64,000 bases of DNA from Alicyclobacillus sacchari (GTDB taxonomy: Bacteria; Bacillota; Bacilli; Alicyclobacillales; Alicyclobacillaceae), in the NCBI RefSeq assembly GCF_004366795.1, contig NZ_SORF01000006.1, positions 78,993 to 142,992 of the forward strand, in the 5' to 3' direction. Under the pieces are notes generated by a model, which searched no databases, was not told the DNA's origin, and was given only the letters and a program-made list of their open reading frames with translations. Of the stretch, positions 51,522-60,329 are shown in pieces. Every line of letters begins with the position of its first letter. Within the stretch, counting starts at the first letter, position 1. Made by a program: the position numbers and the translations under genes.

Positions 51522-52700
51522 TCACCCATCGATCCGCTCGATCACGGTCGCGTTCGCCATGCCTGCCCCTTCGCAGATGGCGATGAGTCCAAAGCGCCCT
51601 CCGCGATCCTCGAGCGCGTTCAAGAGCGTCGCCGTAATTCGAGTCCCCGTCGCGCCGAGCGGATGTCCGAGCGCGATGGCGCCGCCGTTGACGTTCACGC
51701 GATTCCACGGCGCGCCGATCTCCTTTTGCCACCCTAAGACCACGGGCGCGAACGCCTCGTTCACCTCGAACAGATCGATGTCTTCGACCTTGAGCCCGGC
51801 GTTCTGCAACACCTTCCGCGTCGCCGGAATCGGACCGGTCAACATCGTCACGGGGTTCACGCCCACCACGCTGAACGCGACAAACCGGGCTCGCGGTCTG
51901 AGCCCGAGCTTCTCCGCCGTTTCTCGACGCATGACGAGTGCTGCGCTGGCTCCATCCGAGATCTGGCTCGCGTTGCCGGCGGTAATGAGCTCCAGATCGG
52001 GGAAGGCCGGCTTCAGCGACAACATCTTCTCGAGGGACGTGTCCGTACGAATGCCCTCGTCCTCTTCGAACCTTCCCGACGACTTGGCAAGCGAAAGCGG
52101 CACCGGCGCGATCTCGCGCCGAAACTTCCCTTCGCTCCTGGCCTTGGCCGCCAATTGATGGCTCCGCAGGCCGAACCGGTCGAGATCCTCCCTGGAAAAG
52201 CCCCATTCCTTCGCCAAGAGCTCAGCTCCGAGCGCCTGATCGAAGAAGGAACGGTTGTACTGGCGCATGTGATAGCGCGCCTCCAGCGATTCCGTCATCG
52301 GCGTTCCATAGACGCCGATGGAAGACATCATCGGTACGCTCGACATCGCCTCGACGCCACAGGCGATGGCGATCTCGTACGCCCCGCTCATCACGCCCTG
52401 CGCGGCGAAGTGGAGCGCCTGCAGGCTTGACCCGCACTGACGATCGATGGTGCACCCCGGCACCGACTCCGGCAGCCCCGCCGCGAGCCACGCGTTCCGC
52501 GCGATATTGACCGCCTGATCGCCGATCTGCGTGAGGCACCCTGCGATCACGTCGTCCACCGCCTCTGGAGGCAACGGATTCCTCTCGACGATCGCCCGCA
52601 GGACGTGTCCCAACAGATCGACGGGGTGCACGTCCTTCAACGCGCCGTTTCTGCGCCCGATTGGCGTACGGACGGCGTCGACGATCACGGCTTCGTACAT
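51522..52700 (-). CDS. acetyl-CoA acyltransferase (thiolase II family)
   Basis: 392 residues. Nucleophile Cys in [13 protein letters not shown] (about residue 89), [24 protein letters not shown] with the catalytic His, and the final Cys motif as CEGAGMANA. Cleaves 3-ketoacyl-CoA (or 2-methylacetoacetyl-CoA) with CoA. Four bases after the acyl-CoA synthetase stop, so tightly coupled in one operon. Confidence 0.92.
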   Translation of the reverse strand: MYEAVIVDAVRTPIGRRNGALKDVHPVDLLGHVLRAIVERNPLPPEAVDDVIAGCLTQIGDQAVNIARNAWLAAGLPESVPGCTIDRQCGSSLQALHFAAQGVMSGAYEIAIACGVEAMSSVPMMSSIGVYGTPMTESLEARYHMRQYNRSFFDQALGAELLAKEWGFSREDLDRFGLRSHQLAAKARSEGKFRREIAPVPLSLAKSSGRFEEDEGIRTDTSLEKMLSLKPAFPDLELITAGNASQISDGASAALVMRRETAEKLGLRPRARFVAFSVVGVNPVTMLTGPIPATRKVLQNAGLKVEDIDLFEVNEAFAPVVLGWQKEIGAPWNRVNVNGGAIALGHPLGATGTRITATLLNALEDRGGRFGLIAICEGAGMANATVIERIDG

Positions 52701-52704
52701 GATG

Positions 52705-54354
52705 TCACCCTCCCTGCTCCTCGTTCAGCTTGCGGTGCCGCTTCCACTCGCGCTCCCGCAGCTCGACGCGGCGAATCTTCCCCGACGTCGTCTTCGGCAA
52801 ATCCTCCACAAACTCAATTGCGCGCGGATACTTGTAGGGCGCAGTGATCCGCTTCACGTGCTCCTGCAGTTCTCGCACCAGCGCCTCGCGTCGCTCGCCG
52901 TCGGATGCCAGCTCTCGGTGCAGGTTGGCATCCTTGAGGACGACGAACGCCTTCACAATTGCACCCCGCACCTCATCCGGGCTCGACACCGCTGCGCACT
53001 CGCGCACCAGCGGATGTTTCACGAGCGCGTCCTCGACCTCAAACGGCCCGATGGTGTATCCGGCGCTGATGATGATGTCGTCCGCGCGGCCGCTGAACCA
53101 CAGATATCCGTCCTCGTCTTTCTCCGCGCGATCGCCCGTGATGTACCACGCGCCCCGAAACTGAGCCTCGGTCCGCTCGTCGTCTTTGTAGTAACCCCGG
53201 AAGAGAGCCGGGAAGTCTCGCCTTACCGCGATGTCCCCCACCTGGCCCGGAGGAAGTGGCCTGCCCTCTTCGTCGACGATCTCGACGGCCCCTTCGACCG
53301 TCGGCAGCCCCATCGAACCGGGGCGCACCTCCGTATCGACGCACGTCGCAACGAGAAGCGTGTTCTCCGTCTGCCCGTAGCCGTCGCGCACGGTGACCTG
53401 AAAATGGCGGCGGAACGTGTCAATGACCTCTCGGTTGAGAGGCTCGCCCGCGCTCACCGCCTGGCGCAGCGACGAGAGGCGAAACCGATCGAGGTCGTCC
53501 ACCTTTGCCATCATCCGGTATTCCGTGGGCGTCGCGCAGAGCACATTGACCGCTTCGTCGTCGATGAGCCGAAGAAACGTCTCTGCGTCAAATCGGCCAC
53601 CGTAGTGGAAGCCTGTGGCGCCCGACATGAGCGTGGCGACGAAGGGGCTCCAGATCCACTTCGCCCATCCGGGCCCGGCGGTGGCCCACACCACGTCGTC
53701 GGGCTCAATGCGGAGCCAACGCTTCGCGGCGATGTGCCAGTGCGCATACGCCCAGCCGTGGACGTGCATCACGCCCTTCGGGTAGCCCGTTGTCCCGGAG
53801 GTGTACGACAGGAAGGCGAGATCGTCCCGACGCGTCGAGAAAATCTCCCATTCCCTGGGCGCGGCGCCGCGCACAAGGTCGTCATACGCCAGCCAGCCTT
53901 CGCGCGGGCCCTCGACCACCACGCGCAACTGAATCCGTGGCGCCTCGGCAATGGCCGCTTCGGCCCGATCCGCGAGCGCCGCGTGGGCGATCACGCCCTT
54001 AGCCTCCGCGTGCCGCAGGCGATAGGCGATGTCGTTCGGCATGAGCAACTCCGACCCTGGCAGAACGACGGCGCCGAGCGAGAGGATGGCGAGATACACG
54101 GCGTACGTCTCCGGGCGGCGCGGCATCAAAACCAGCACCCGGTCGCCTTTTCGAAGGCCGAGATCGTGAAGAGACTGCGCCAGACGTAGGGACTCGCGGC
54201 GAAGCTCTCCGTACGTCAGGGTCCGCTTCGCCCCGGTTTCCGAGCGCCACACGAGCGCGCGCCTCGACTCGTCCCGATCCAGAATGGCACTCGCGATGTT
54301 GAACACGTCTGGCGCCACAAGCTGCGCAAATGCGGCGGTTTGGGATGGCTCCAT
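52705..54354 (-). CDS. acyl-CoA synthetase (AMP-binding, medium/branched-chain type)
   Basis: 549 residues, ANL superfamily. FLSYTSGTTGYPKGVMH loop, DGYGQTENTLLVA, YLWFSGRADDIIISAGYTIGP hinge and LPKTTSGKIRRVELRE with the catalytic Lys. Closest in style to MACS-type enzymes that activate medium- or branched-chain acids. Could feed isobutyrate-type acids into the pathway without the keto-acid dehydrogenase, which is not in the cluster. Confidence 0.87.
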   Translation of the reverse strand: MEPSQTAAFAQLVAPDVFNIASAILDRDESRRALVWRSETGAKRTLTYGELRRESLRLAQSLHDLGLRKGDRVLVLMPRRPETYAVYLAILSLGAVVLPGSELLMPNDIAYRLRHAEAKGVIAHAALADRAEAAIAEAPRIQLRVVVEGPREGWLAYDDLVRGAAPREWEIFSTRRDDLAFLSYTSGTTGYPKGVMHVHGWAYAHWHIAAKRWLRIEPDDVVWATAGPGWAKWIWSPFVATLMSGATGFHYGGRFDAETFLRLIDDEAVNVLCATPTEYRMMAKVDDLDRFRLSSLRQAVSAGEPLNREVIDTFRRHFQVTVRDGYGQTENTLLVATCVDTEVRPGSMGLPTVEGAVEIVDEEGRPLPPGQVGDIAVRRDFPALFRGYYKDDERTEAQFRGAWYITGDRAEKDEDGYLWFSGRADDIIISAGYTIGPFEVEDALVKHPLVRECAAVSSPDEVRGAIVKAFVVLKDANLHRELASDGERREALVRELQEHVKRITAPYKYPRAIEFVEDLPKTTSGKIRRVELREREWKRHRKLNEEQGG

Positions 54355-54390
54355 CTCACAACGCTCCTCTCGAGGAAGCTCTACGGGCGC

Positions 54391-55461
54391 TCAATCGGCA
54401 AACGGAATGGAAAGATGGGCAATGGGTTCAAAAAACGCCTCCACTTCTTCGGCCGTCACGCTCGCCAGATCGGCGTGGCGCCACTTGGGGCGCCGGTCCT
54501 TGTCGACGAGCTGGGCGCGCACCCCTTCGACAAAGTCGCCCCGGCGAATGAACTCGAGGGCGAGGCCGAGATCGGTCTCTAGGACCTCGCGGTACGTCGC
54601 GTTCCGTGCGCGGCAGAGCGCCTCGAAGGTCACCGCCAAAGAGAGCGGTGAGCGCTGGCGCAGGATCTCGAGCACCTGCGCGGCAAACGGATCGCTCGAG
54701 GATCCCTCCCGCAAGCGCGCCAAGATGTCGGAGAGCGACGGGCTGTCGAAGTACATCTGCACCCGCCGGAGAAAGTCCGCGACCTCCTCCGATGGTCGGT
54801 GCTCTACGGCCAGCCTTGCAGCCAACCACCTCTGGAGTTGTTCCGCGGTTTCTCCCTGTTCACCCCGCTTCACAAGTTCCGCCTCGAACGACGGCCGCTC
54901 GTCGCTCGGAAGCCAGGCGTTGGCCACGCCCGCCGTGAGCAGCACATCGGCCCCGACGGACTCGCCCGTGAGCGCCAGATAGTGTCCGAGGCCGCCTTCC
55001 ATCCGGCTGAGCGCATAACACATGCCGACGTCCGGAAAGAAGCCGATCCCGGTCTCGGGCATCGCGAACCGCGTGCGATCCGTCGCGATCTTCCACGTCG
55101 CGCCATAGGTGAGCCCGACCCCGCCCCCCATCACGACACCGTCCCACAGGGCGAGCACAGGCTTCGGAAACCGCGCGACGCGATCGTCGAGCGCGTACTC
55201 CTCTGAGAAAAACGCGGCCGCGGTCTCGAGGTTTGGCTCATCCTTCGCGTCGTACAACGCCCGAATGTCGCCGCCAGCGCAGAAGGCGCGATCTCCTTCG
55301 CCGTACAGCACCACGAGTTCAACGCACGGATCCTGCGCGATTTCGTCCAAATGGCGACGAAGAAGGCGGATCATCTCGAGACTGAGCGCGTTCAACTGCT
55401 TCGGCCGGTTGAGCCCGAGCCCAACCACCGTACCTGTCTGGCGAAACAAGACTCTGTCCAT
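54391..55461 (-). CDS. 3-hydroxyisobutyryl-CoA hydrolase
   Basis: 356 residues, longer than simple enoyl-CoA hydratases and right for HIBCH. AFCAGGDIRALYDA, VMGGGVGLTYGA (oxyanion hole), MPETGIGFFPDVGMCY with the catalytic Glu and Asp, and the C-terminal GDFVEGVRAQLVDKDRRPKW. Frees 3-hydroxyisobutyrate in valine degradation; the neighbouring mmsB and mmsA products take the next steps. Confidence 0.88.
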   Translation of the reverse strand: MDRVLFRQTGTVVGLGLNRPKQLNALSLEMIRLLRRHLDEIAQDPCVELVVLYGEGDRAFCAGGDIRALYDAKDEPNLETAAAFFSEEYALDDRVARFPKPVLALWDGVVMGGGVGLTYGATWKIATDRTRFAMPETGIGFFPDVGMCYALSRMEGGLGHYLALTGESVGADVLLTAGVANAWLPSDERPSFEAELVKRGEQGETAEQLQRWLAARLAVEHRPSEEVADFLRRVQMYFDSPSLSDILARLREGSSSDPFAAQVLEILRQRSPLSLAVTFEALCRARNATYREVLETDLGLALEFIRRGDFVEGVRAQLVDKDRRPKWRHADLASVTAEEVEAFFEPIAHLSIPFAD

Positions 55462-55479
55462 AAGCCACCTCGCTCCAAC

Positions 55480-56922
55480 TCAAATCCAACGCGTCGAGAC
55501 AACCTTCCTTCGCGTGAAAAACTGGACGAGTTCCTTGCCGTTCTCGCCCGTCACGCCGTAGAAGGAATCCTTGTGTCCGCCGAACGGGAAGAAGGCCACA
55601 GGCAGAGGCACGTTGACGTTGATGCCGACCATGCCTGCGTCGATTCGATCGCGAAACACCTGTGCGGCCTTGCCCCTCTGCGTGTACAGGATGGCGCCGT
55701 TCGCGTAGCGGGAGCGATTCGCGATGGCGATGGCCTCGTCAAGATCGCGCGCTCGTACGACGCTCAGCACGGGGCCGAACAACTCCTCCTGCCAGACGCG
55801 CATCTCGGGCGTCACGCCATCGAGCAGGCACGGGCCGAGATAAAACCCTTCGGGATGTTCGTCGATGGCTGGCCGTCCGTCCACCACGAGCCGGGCGGAC
55901 ATGGCGGCCTCGTCGACGTACGCGCGGACGCGATCGCGATGTTCCTTCCGAATGAGCGGCGTGACGTCCACACCTTTCTCAAAGCCGGGGCCGATCTTCA
56001 TACGCCGGGCGCCCTCCGCCAGCCGCTCCACAACTTCATCCGCAACCGAGCCGACAGCCACGACGACGGACGTGGCCATGCAGCGCTGTCCGCCGTTGTG
56101 GAACGCGGCGCGCAGAATGCCGTCGATGGTCGGCTCGAGAACGGCATCCTCCAGCACGATGGCGTGGTTTTTCGCCCCCGCGAACGCCTGCACGCGCTTC
56201 TGGTGGCGCGCAGCCGTCTCATACACGTAGGCGGCCGTCCTCGTCGAACCCGTGAAGTTCACGGCGACAATCTTGGGATGGGACAGGATGGCGTCCACGG
56301 CTTCCTTGCCGCCGTTGACCGCCTGAAGCACGCCCGGGGGCAGTCCCGCTTCGTGGAACATCTCCACCAGGCGAAGCGTGGTCATCGGCGTCTGCTCGGA
56401 CGGCTTCAAAATCAGCGCGTTGCCTGTGACGACCGCCCACCCCATCACCCACAAGGGGATCATGGCCGGGAAGTTGAACGGCGTGATGCTGGCGACCACG
56501 CCTAAGGGATACCTGTAGTAGGTCTGCTCCAGCCCCTCCGACACTTCTGCGAGCGATTCGCCCATCATTAGCGTGGGCGCGGAGAGCGCGTGCTCAATCC
56601 CTTCGATGCCGCGATCCACCTCGGCCTGCGCATCCAGGTAGCTCTTTCCGTGCTCCGTTGTGATCATCTTGGCGATGGCGTCTCGCTCCGCCTTCAGCTT
56701 CGCCAAGAAGTCGAACATCACCCGGGCCCGCTTCGCGACGGGCACCCGGCTCCACGACGCAAACGCCCGCTTCGCACCCTCCACGGCCCGCGCCACATCG
56801 GCGTGCGTCGAAAGAGGCGTCTCGGCGATGACTTCCCCAATCGCGGGATTGTACACCGGTACGGCGTGTTCGCTCTCAACTTCCGCCCAAGTTCCATTCA
56901 CATAGTTGTTGAGACGGCGCAT
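55480..56922 (-). CDS. mmsA: methylmalonate-semialdehyde dehydrogenase (CoA acylating)
   Basis: 480 residues, ALDH family. TPFNFPAMIPLWVMGWA, NFTGSTRTAAYVYE, FAGAKNHAIVLEDA and the catalytic Cys in NGGQRCMATSV are the MmsA/IolA forms. Converts methylmalonate semialdehyde to propionyl-CoA. Between mmsB and the HIBCH gene, so a role in valine breakdown is clearer than one in inositol or beta-alanine use. Confidence 0.92.
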   Translation of the reverse strand: MRRLNNYVNGTWAEVESEHAVPVYNPAIGEVIAETPLSTHADVARAVEGAKRAFASWSRVPVAKRARVMFDFLAKLKAERDAIAKMITTEHGKSYLDAQAEVDRGIEGIEHALSAPTLMMGESLAEVSEGLEQTYYRYPLGVVASITPFNFPAMIPLWVMGWAVVTGNALILKPSEQTPMTTLRLVEMFHEAGLPPGVLQAVNGGKEAVDAILSHPKIVAVNFTGSTRTAAYVYETAARHQKRVQAFAGAKNHAIVLEDAVLEPTIDGILRAAFHNGGQRCMATSVVVAVGSVADEVVERLAEGARRMKIGPGFEKGVDVTPLIRKEHRDRVRAYVDEAAMSARLVVDGRPAIDEHPEGFYLGPCLLDGVTPEMRVWQEELFGPVLSVVRARDLDEAIAIANRSRYANGAILYTQRGKAAQVFRDRIDAGMVGINVNVPLPVAFFPFGGHKDSFYGVTGENGKELVQFFTRRKVVSTRWI

Positions 56923-56946
56923 GCAGATTCCCCTCTTTCCAGGCGA

Positions 56947-57837
56947 TCACGCCCGCGGTTCGTTCTTGACATCCTGGATGTAGCGGTACATCGCGGCCAT
57001 GTCGAGACCGGCGTATCCTCGCTCCGCGGCCTTTTCGTACATGCCGATCAGCACGTCGGTCATCGGCAACTCAAGGCCTTTGGCCGCGGCCATGTCCTTG
57101 GCGAGGTGCAGATCTTTAATTAAGAGCCTCGTGGTGAAGCCGGGCTCGTAAAAGTCCTTCGAGATGAACAGCTTCCAGTTGCGCTCGTAGATTCGGCTCT
57201 GCCCATAGCTCACGTTCAGGATGGAGAAGAGCTGCTCCAGGTCCATCCCCATCTCGCCTGCGAGGGTAAGCGCCTCGGCCACCGCGAGCGTGTAATACCC
57301 AATGAAGTAATTGTTGACGAGCTTCACGACCGAACCGGCGCCGACGTCCTCACTGATGTGAAACACGTTTTGGCCGATGAGGTCGAGCATCGGCTTCGCG
57401 CGTTCGAAAGCCGCTCTCGCCCCGCCCACCATGACGGTGAGCGTTCCGTCCACCACTCGTTCGACGCCGCCCGACACCGGTGCACCTAGATAGTCGATGC
57501 CACGGCTCGCGAGCGCCTCGGCGACTCGATGGTTGACCTGAGGCGACACGGTGCTGAAGTCGATGACCAGTTGGCCCGAGCGTCCCTCTTGCGCCACGAG
57601 TTCCCCGAACACCTGCGTCACCTCGGCAGGACCCGGCAGGCTCGCGCACAACACGTCCGCCGCGCGCACCACGTCGAGGACGGACTCACAAGCCTTGCCC
57701 CCCTCGCTCGCGAACGCCTCCCGAGACCGCGGCACGACGTCATAGCCGTGAACCTCGTACCCGCCTCTCACCAGATTCAAGCTCATCGGCAGTCCCATCT
57801 TGCCGAGCCCCAAAAATCCAACCACCGGTTTTTCCAT
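56947..57837 (-). CDS. mmsB: 3-hydroxyisobutyrate dehydrogenase
   Basis: 296 residues, beta-hydroxyacid dehydrogenase family. GFLGLGKMGLPMSLNLVRGG at the start, YLGAPVSGGVERV substrate loop and the catalytic Lys in GSVVKLVNNYF. Oxidises 3-hydroxyisobutyrate to methylmalonate semialdehyde; the mmsA product acts next. Tartronate semialdehyde reductase would look similar, but the neighbours favour the valine pathway. Confidence 0.87.
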   Translation of the reverse strand: MEKPVVGFLGLGKMGLPMSLNLVRGGYEVHGYDVVPRSREAFASEGGKACESVLDVVRAADVLCASLPGPAEVTQVFGELVAQEGRSGQLVIDFSTVSPQVNHRVAEALASRGIDYLGAPVSGGVERVVDGTLTVMVGGARAAFERAKPMLDLIGQNVFHISEDVGAGSVVKLVNNYFIGYYTLAVAEALTLAGEMGMDLEQLFSILNVSYGQSRIYERNWKLFISKDFYEPGFTTRLLIKDLHLAKDMAAAKGLELPMTDVLIGMYEKAAERGYAGLDMAAMYRYIQDVKNEPRA

Positions 57838-57844
57838 GGGCCTC

Positions 57845-59653
57845 TCACCTCACCCTATCCAATACGTACTCTGCGATGGCCTGAAGTTGGCCGATCTCGT
57901 CCGGATACTCCAAGCCATCAAGTTTCACACCGACGTGCCGAGCGGCCTCGAGGAGCGGCGTGAAACCGTAGCGAACTGCGTCCGCCCAGGCGACGGCGGC
58001 GAATTCGGCGCCGAGATCGCGCGCGGGTCCTCGCGCGTCCGCGGCCAGAGCGACGCGCACGAGCGAGGACTCGAAGGCGTACAGCCACATCTTTGCATCC
58101 GCGAGGCGGCGCACGATCGCCTGCTGATCGATGAGTCGCGCTCCCTCACAAGCGAGTGCCGCCTCGACCACGGCGTCGAACCCAACCCTCATGGCCCGAA
58201 GGGCTTGCTCCGCCCCCTCGAGCGTCGAGCGAAGGCGACTGCCTGGCAGGTGGGCGGCCAAGGACAGAGATGCCGCAGGCGAGGGGGACGATGAGCCGCC
58301 CGATGAACAAGCGCTTGCTTCACGAGCGCGAGCATGAAGCAGGTCCCGCACGACCGCCAGTCGATTGATCTCGTTCGTCCCTTCAAAAATGCGCGTGATT
58401 CGCGCGTCTCGGTACATTCGCGCGATCTCGTAGTCCTCCATATACCCATAGCCGCCGTGGATCTGGACCGCCTCGTCGATGATGAACGCCTGAACCTCCG
58501 TGGCGAGCACCTTGTTCAGCGAACACGCAGCGATGCACGACGACAGGGCCGACGACACGCCGCGCACTTTCTCCTCCGGCTCGAGATCCGACCGGAGCGC
58601 GAGATCAAGTGCCCTCTTCTTACCTGGCGCGAGTTCGCCCGCTGCTCGATACGCCGCGCTCCGCGCCACAAAGTATCGCGCCGCCATGTAGCCGAGCTTT
58701 TCTCGGATCATGCCAAAGGAGGCGATGGGCACGCCGAATTGTCGGCGCTCCTTGGCGTACGCCGCGGCGATCCGAATGGCTCGCCTCGCTTGCCCCAGGG
58801 CGTACAGCGCCATCTTGTGCCTCGCCAAATTGAGAACGGAAAGCGCGATCCGGTGTCCGTGGCCGGGCGCGCCGAGCAGGGCCGACTCCGGCACCTCCAC
58901 GTCATCCAGGATGAGCGAGGCCGTCGGGCTCGCGTGAATGCCCACCTTGTGCTCCTCCTTGCCCACGGAAACGCCCTGTCGATCTCGATCCACGACAAAG
59001 GCGGTCATGCCACGATCGGCGAGCTGTGCGAACACGACGTACACGCCGGCCACGCGCGCATTCGAGATCCACTGCTTTTGCCCCGACAACACGTAGCATC
59101 CGCGCGCTTCGTCGCGGCGCGCGCTGGTCTTGCCGTGGATCGCGTCGGAACCCGCATCGGGCTCCGTGAGCGCGTACGACGCGATGACTTCGCCGGCCGC
59201 GAGCTGCGGCAGGTACGACGCGCGCTGCGATTCGTCGCCGAAGTAGAGAATCGGATGAAGCGCAACCCCGCTGTGAATGTTTATGGACACACCAAATCCT
59301 GCCGTTTCTCCCAGCGTTTCTGCCACCAGGAGAGACGACAGCGGATCCAGTTCCAGCCCGCCATACGCCTCCGGAAGATCGACGCCAATCAGGCCCAGTT
59401 CCCCGGCCTTTCGATAAAGCGCTTTCAGGGCGCCGACGTCTCCCGCTTCCAGCGCCTCCATGCGAGGAAGCACATCTCGCTCCACAAAGGAACGCGCCGT
59501 CTCCTCGATGAGATCGTGTTCGTCGCTTCGGCGCTCCGGCGTAAGCGCGCTTTGCGGACCCGGGTGAAATTCTTGGGTGACATCCACCGTGCGATGCATC
59601 CCCTTCCGCGGAGCCGCATATGCAAGCGATTTCAAATGGGCCGATATGCTCAA
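57845..59653 (-). CDS. acyl-CoA dehydrogenase with C-terminal extension
   Basis: 602 residues, FAD-dependent. YALTEPDAGSDAIHG, WISNARVAGVY, ILDDVEVPESALLG, IDEAVQIHGGYGYMEDYEIARMYRDARI and TRIFEGTNEINR are the ACAD signatures; the catalytic Glu is in FEGTNE. About 200 residues follow, as in the long FadE/VLCAD type, with a Ser-rich linker (ASACSSGGSSSPSP) before the helical tail. As first gene of the operon it would start acyl-CoA oxidation. Confidence 0.9.
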   Translation of the reverse strand: MSISAHLKSLAYAAPRKGMHRTVDVTQEFHPGPQSALTPERRSDEHDLIEETARSFVERDVLPRMEALEAGDVGALKALYRKAGELGLIGVDLPEAYGGLELDPLSSLLVAETLGETAGFGVSINIHSGVALHPILYFGDESQRASYLPQLAAGEVIASYALTEPDAGSDAIHGKTSARRDEARGCYVLSGQKQWISNARVAGVYVVFAQLADRGMTAFVVDRDRQGVSVGKEEHKVGIHASPTASLILDDVEVPESALLGAPGHGHRIALSVLNLARHKMALYALGQARRAIRIAAAYAKERRQFGVPIASFGMIREKLGYMAARYFVARSAAYRAAGELAPGKKRALDLALRSDLEPEEKVRGVSSALSSCIAACSLNKVLATEVQAFIIDEAVQIHGGYGYMEDYEIARMYRDARITRIFEGTNEINRLAVVRDLLHARAREASACSSGGSSSPSPAASLSLAAHLPGSRLRSTLEGAEQALRAMRVGFDAVVEAALACEGARLIDQQAIVRRLADAKMWLYAFESSLVRVALAADARGPARDLGAEFAAVAWADAVRYGFTPLLEAARHVGVKLDGLEYPDEIGQLQAIAEYVLDRVR

Positions 59654-59755
59654 CCGGCCTCCCCCTTGCTCGGCTCGCGCACAACATTATGCAATCATTG
59701 TATAGGTTCACTATATCCCGACGGAGACCTGAAGCGCAAGGGATCCGGCGCAGTC

Positions 59756-60247
59756 GTCCGTGTCAAGTTGTCGTAGGGGAGGACCTCACCGCTTAGGTTG
59801 AGTCAGGTAACCGTGGCTGAAACCCTGGCGAGCTCACGAAGCACGTACTTCACCCATGGTCGATCCGCTTGCGGACCGACCAATGCTGGCATGTCTTTTT
59901 CCAGCCAAGTCGCCGCTTCTTCGACCCGTCTCGCGTTTCCGCCTCGTTCACTGGCTTTGTCTTCACCGGCACTTCCGCCTGCATTTCCGAACGAGAAAGC
60001 GTGTTTGCCCGCAGAGGCTCGTGATTGGCGCGCGTTGCAATCAGCCGCACTAACGCATCCGCCCCTGGCTTGCTCCAACGTGCCCCATGGCGCTTCATCC
60101 GTCGCGCCATCAAGAATATCTAACATGAGAGACCTCACCTCTTCATCCGCGCTCCAACGCGGTTTGTTTTTGTGCTCAGTGAGGGTCTCTTCTCTTTGTC
60201 CTCGGAAAATCCTCCCGAAAATAACCCCTACTCAAACTTCATACGCT
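59756..60247 (-). mobile_element. internally deleted ISLre2-like IS, right boundary of the transposon
   Basis: 492 bp with both ends: GTGTCAAGTTGTCGTAGGGG (59760-59779) and, on the other strand, GTATGAAGTTTGAGTAGGGG (60225-60244), 15 of 20 matching. Between them only a transposase C-terminal fragment and a short 5' leader remain. The left 121 bp are nearly identical to 49867-49987. Without transposase it could move only if one is supplied in trans. Confidence 0.72.
59850..60113 (-). pseudogene. transposase C-terminal fragment (ISLre2/UPF0236-like)
   Basis: About 87 codons ending KRIDHG-stop. RRMKRHGARWSKPGADALVRL is like the C-terminus of ISLre2-family transposases (R-M-K ... W-S-x-x-G-A-D/E). 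Upstream the frame meets what looks like the IS 5' leader, and a +1 frame there (RWSADEEVRSLMLDIL) may be the true N-terminus, so most of the gene is deleted. Family call is by pattern memory only. Confidence 0.5.
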
Positions 60248-60257
60248 CTACTGTGGA
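60248..60257. repeat. right copy of 10-bp target-site duplication
   Basis: CTACTGTGGA, identical to 49857-49866, directly outside the IS end at 60247. Confidence 0.75.
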
Positions 60258-60272
60258 TCGTTTCGACAGAAC

Positions 60273-60308
60273 ATGAGCCACCCTTGGCAAGTTCCAAGGG
60301 TGGCTCAT
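60273..60308 (-). terminator. terminator after lysC
   Basis: Perfect 15-bp stem ATGAGCCACCCTTGG/CCAAGGGTGGCTCAT with a 6-base loop, 21 bp after the lysC stop. The following T-run is weak (GTTCTG). Confidence 0.6.
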
Positions 60309-60329
60309 GCAGTCACGAACTCGTTGTCG

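Larger units (their letters stand above)
49867..60247. mobile_element. 10.38-kb composite-transposon-like island with branched-chain catabolic genes
   Basis: Bounded by two directly oriented ISLre2-like copies, a 121-bp end on the left and a 492-bp deletion derivative on the right. The outermost ends form an imperfect inverted repeat (15 of 20 matches), and CTACTGTGGA is duplicated right outside. Contents: a broken leucine dehydrogenase, SDR, thiolase, acyl-CoA synthetase, 3-hydroxyisobutyryl-CoA hydrolase, mmsA, mmsB-like and acyl-CoA dehydrogenase. The DNA is visibly more GC-rich than the serA and lysC sides. No intact transposase remains. Confidence 0.75.

Noticed and set aside
51490-52206. 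N-terminal extension of the SDR gene, giving a 491-residue frame
   Set aside because: The added part is low-complexity Arg/Gly text overlapping the thiolase gene; AAGGAGG before ATG 51489 marks the real start.
52531-54189. A 552-codon plus-strand open frame across the acyl-CoA synthetase region
   Set aside because: It lies antisense to a clear ANL enzyme, has no domain-like sequence, and arises from high GC at third positions.
59803-60138. A 111-residue protein opposite the IS end
   Set aside because: It is another frame of the transposase fragment and IS end; the frame at 59850-60113 carries the recognisable transposase-like C-terminus.
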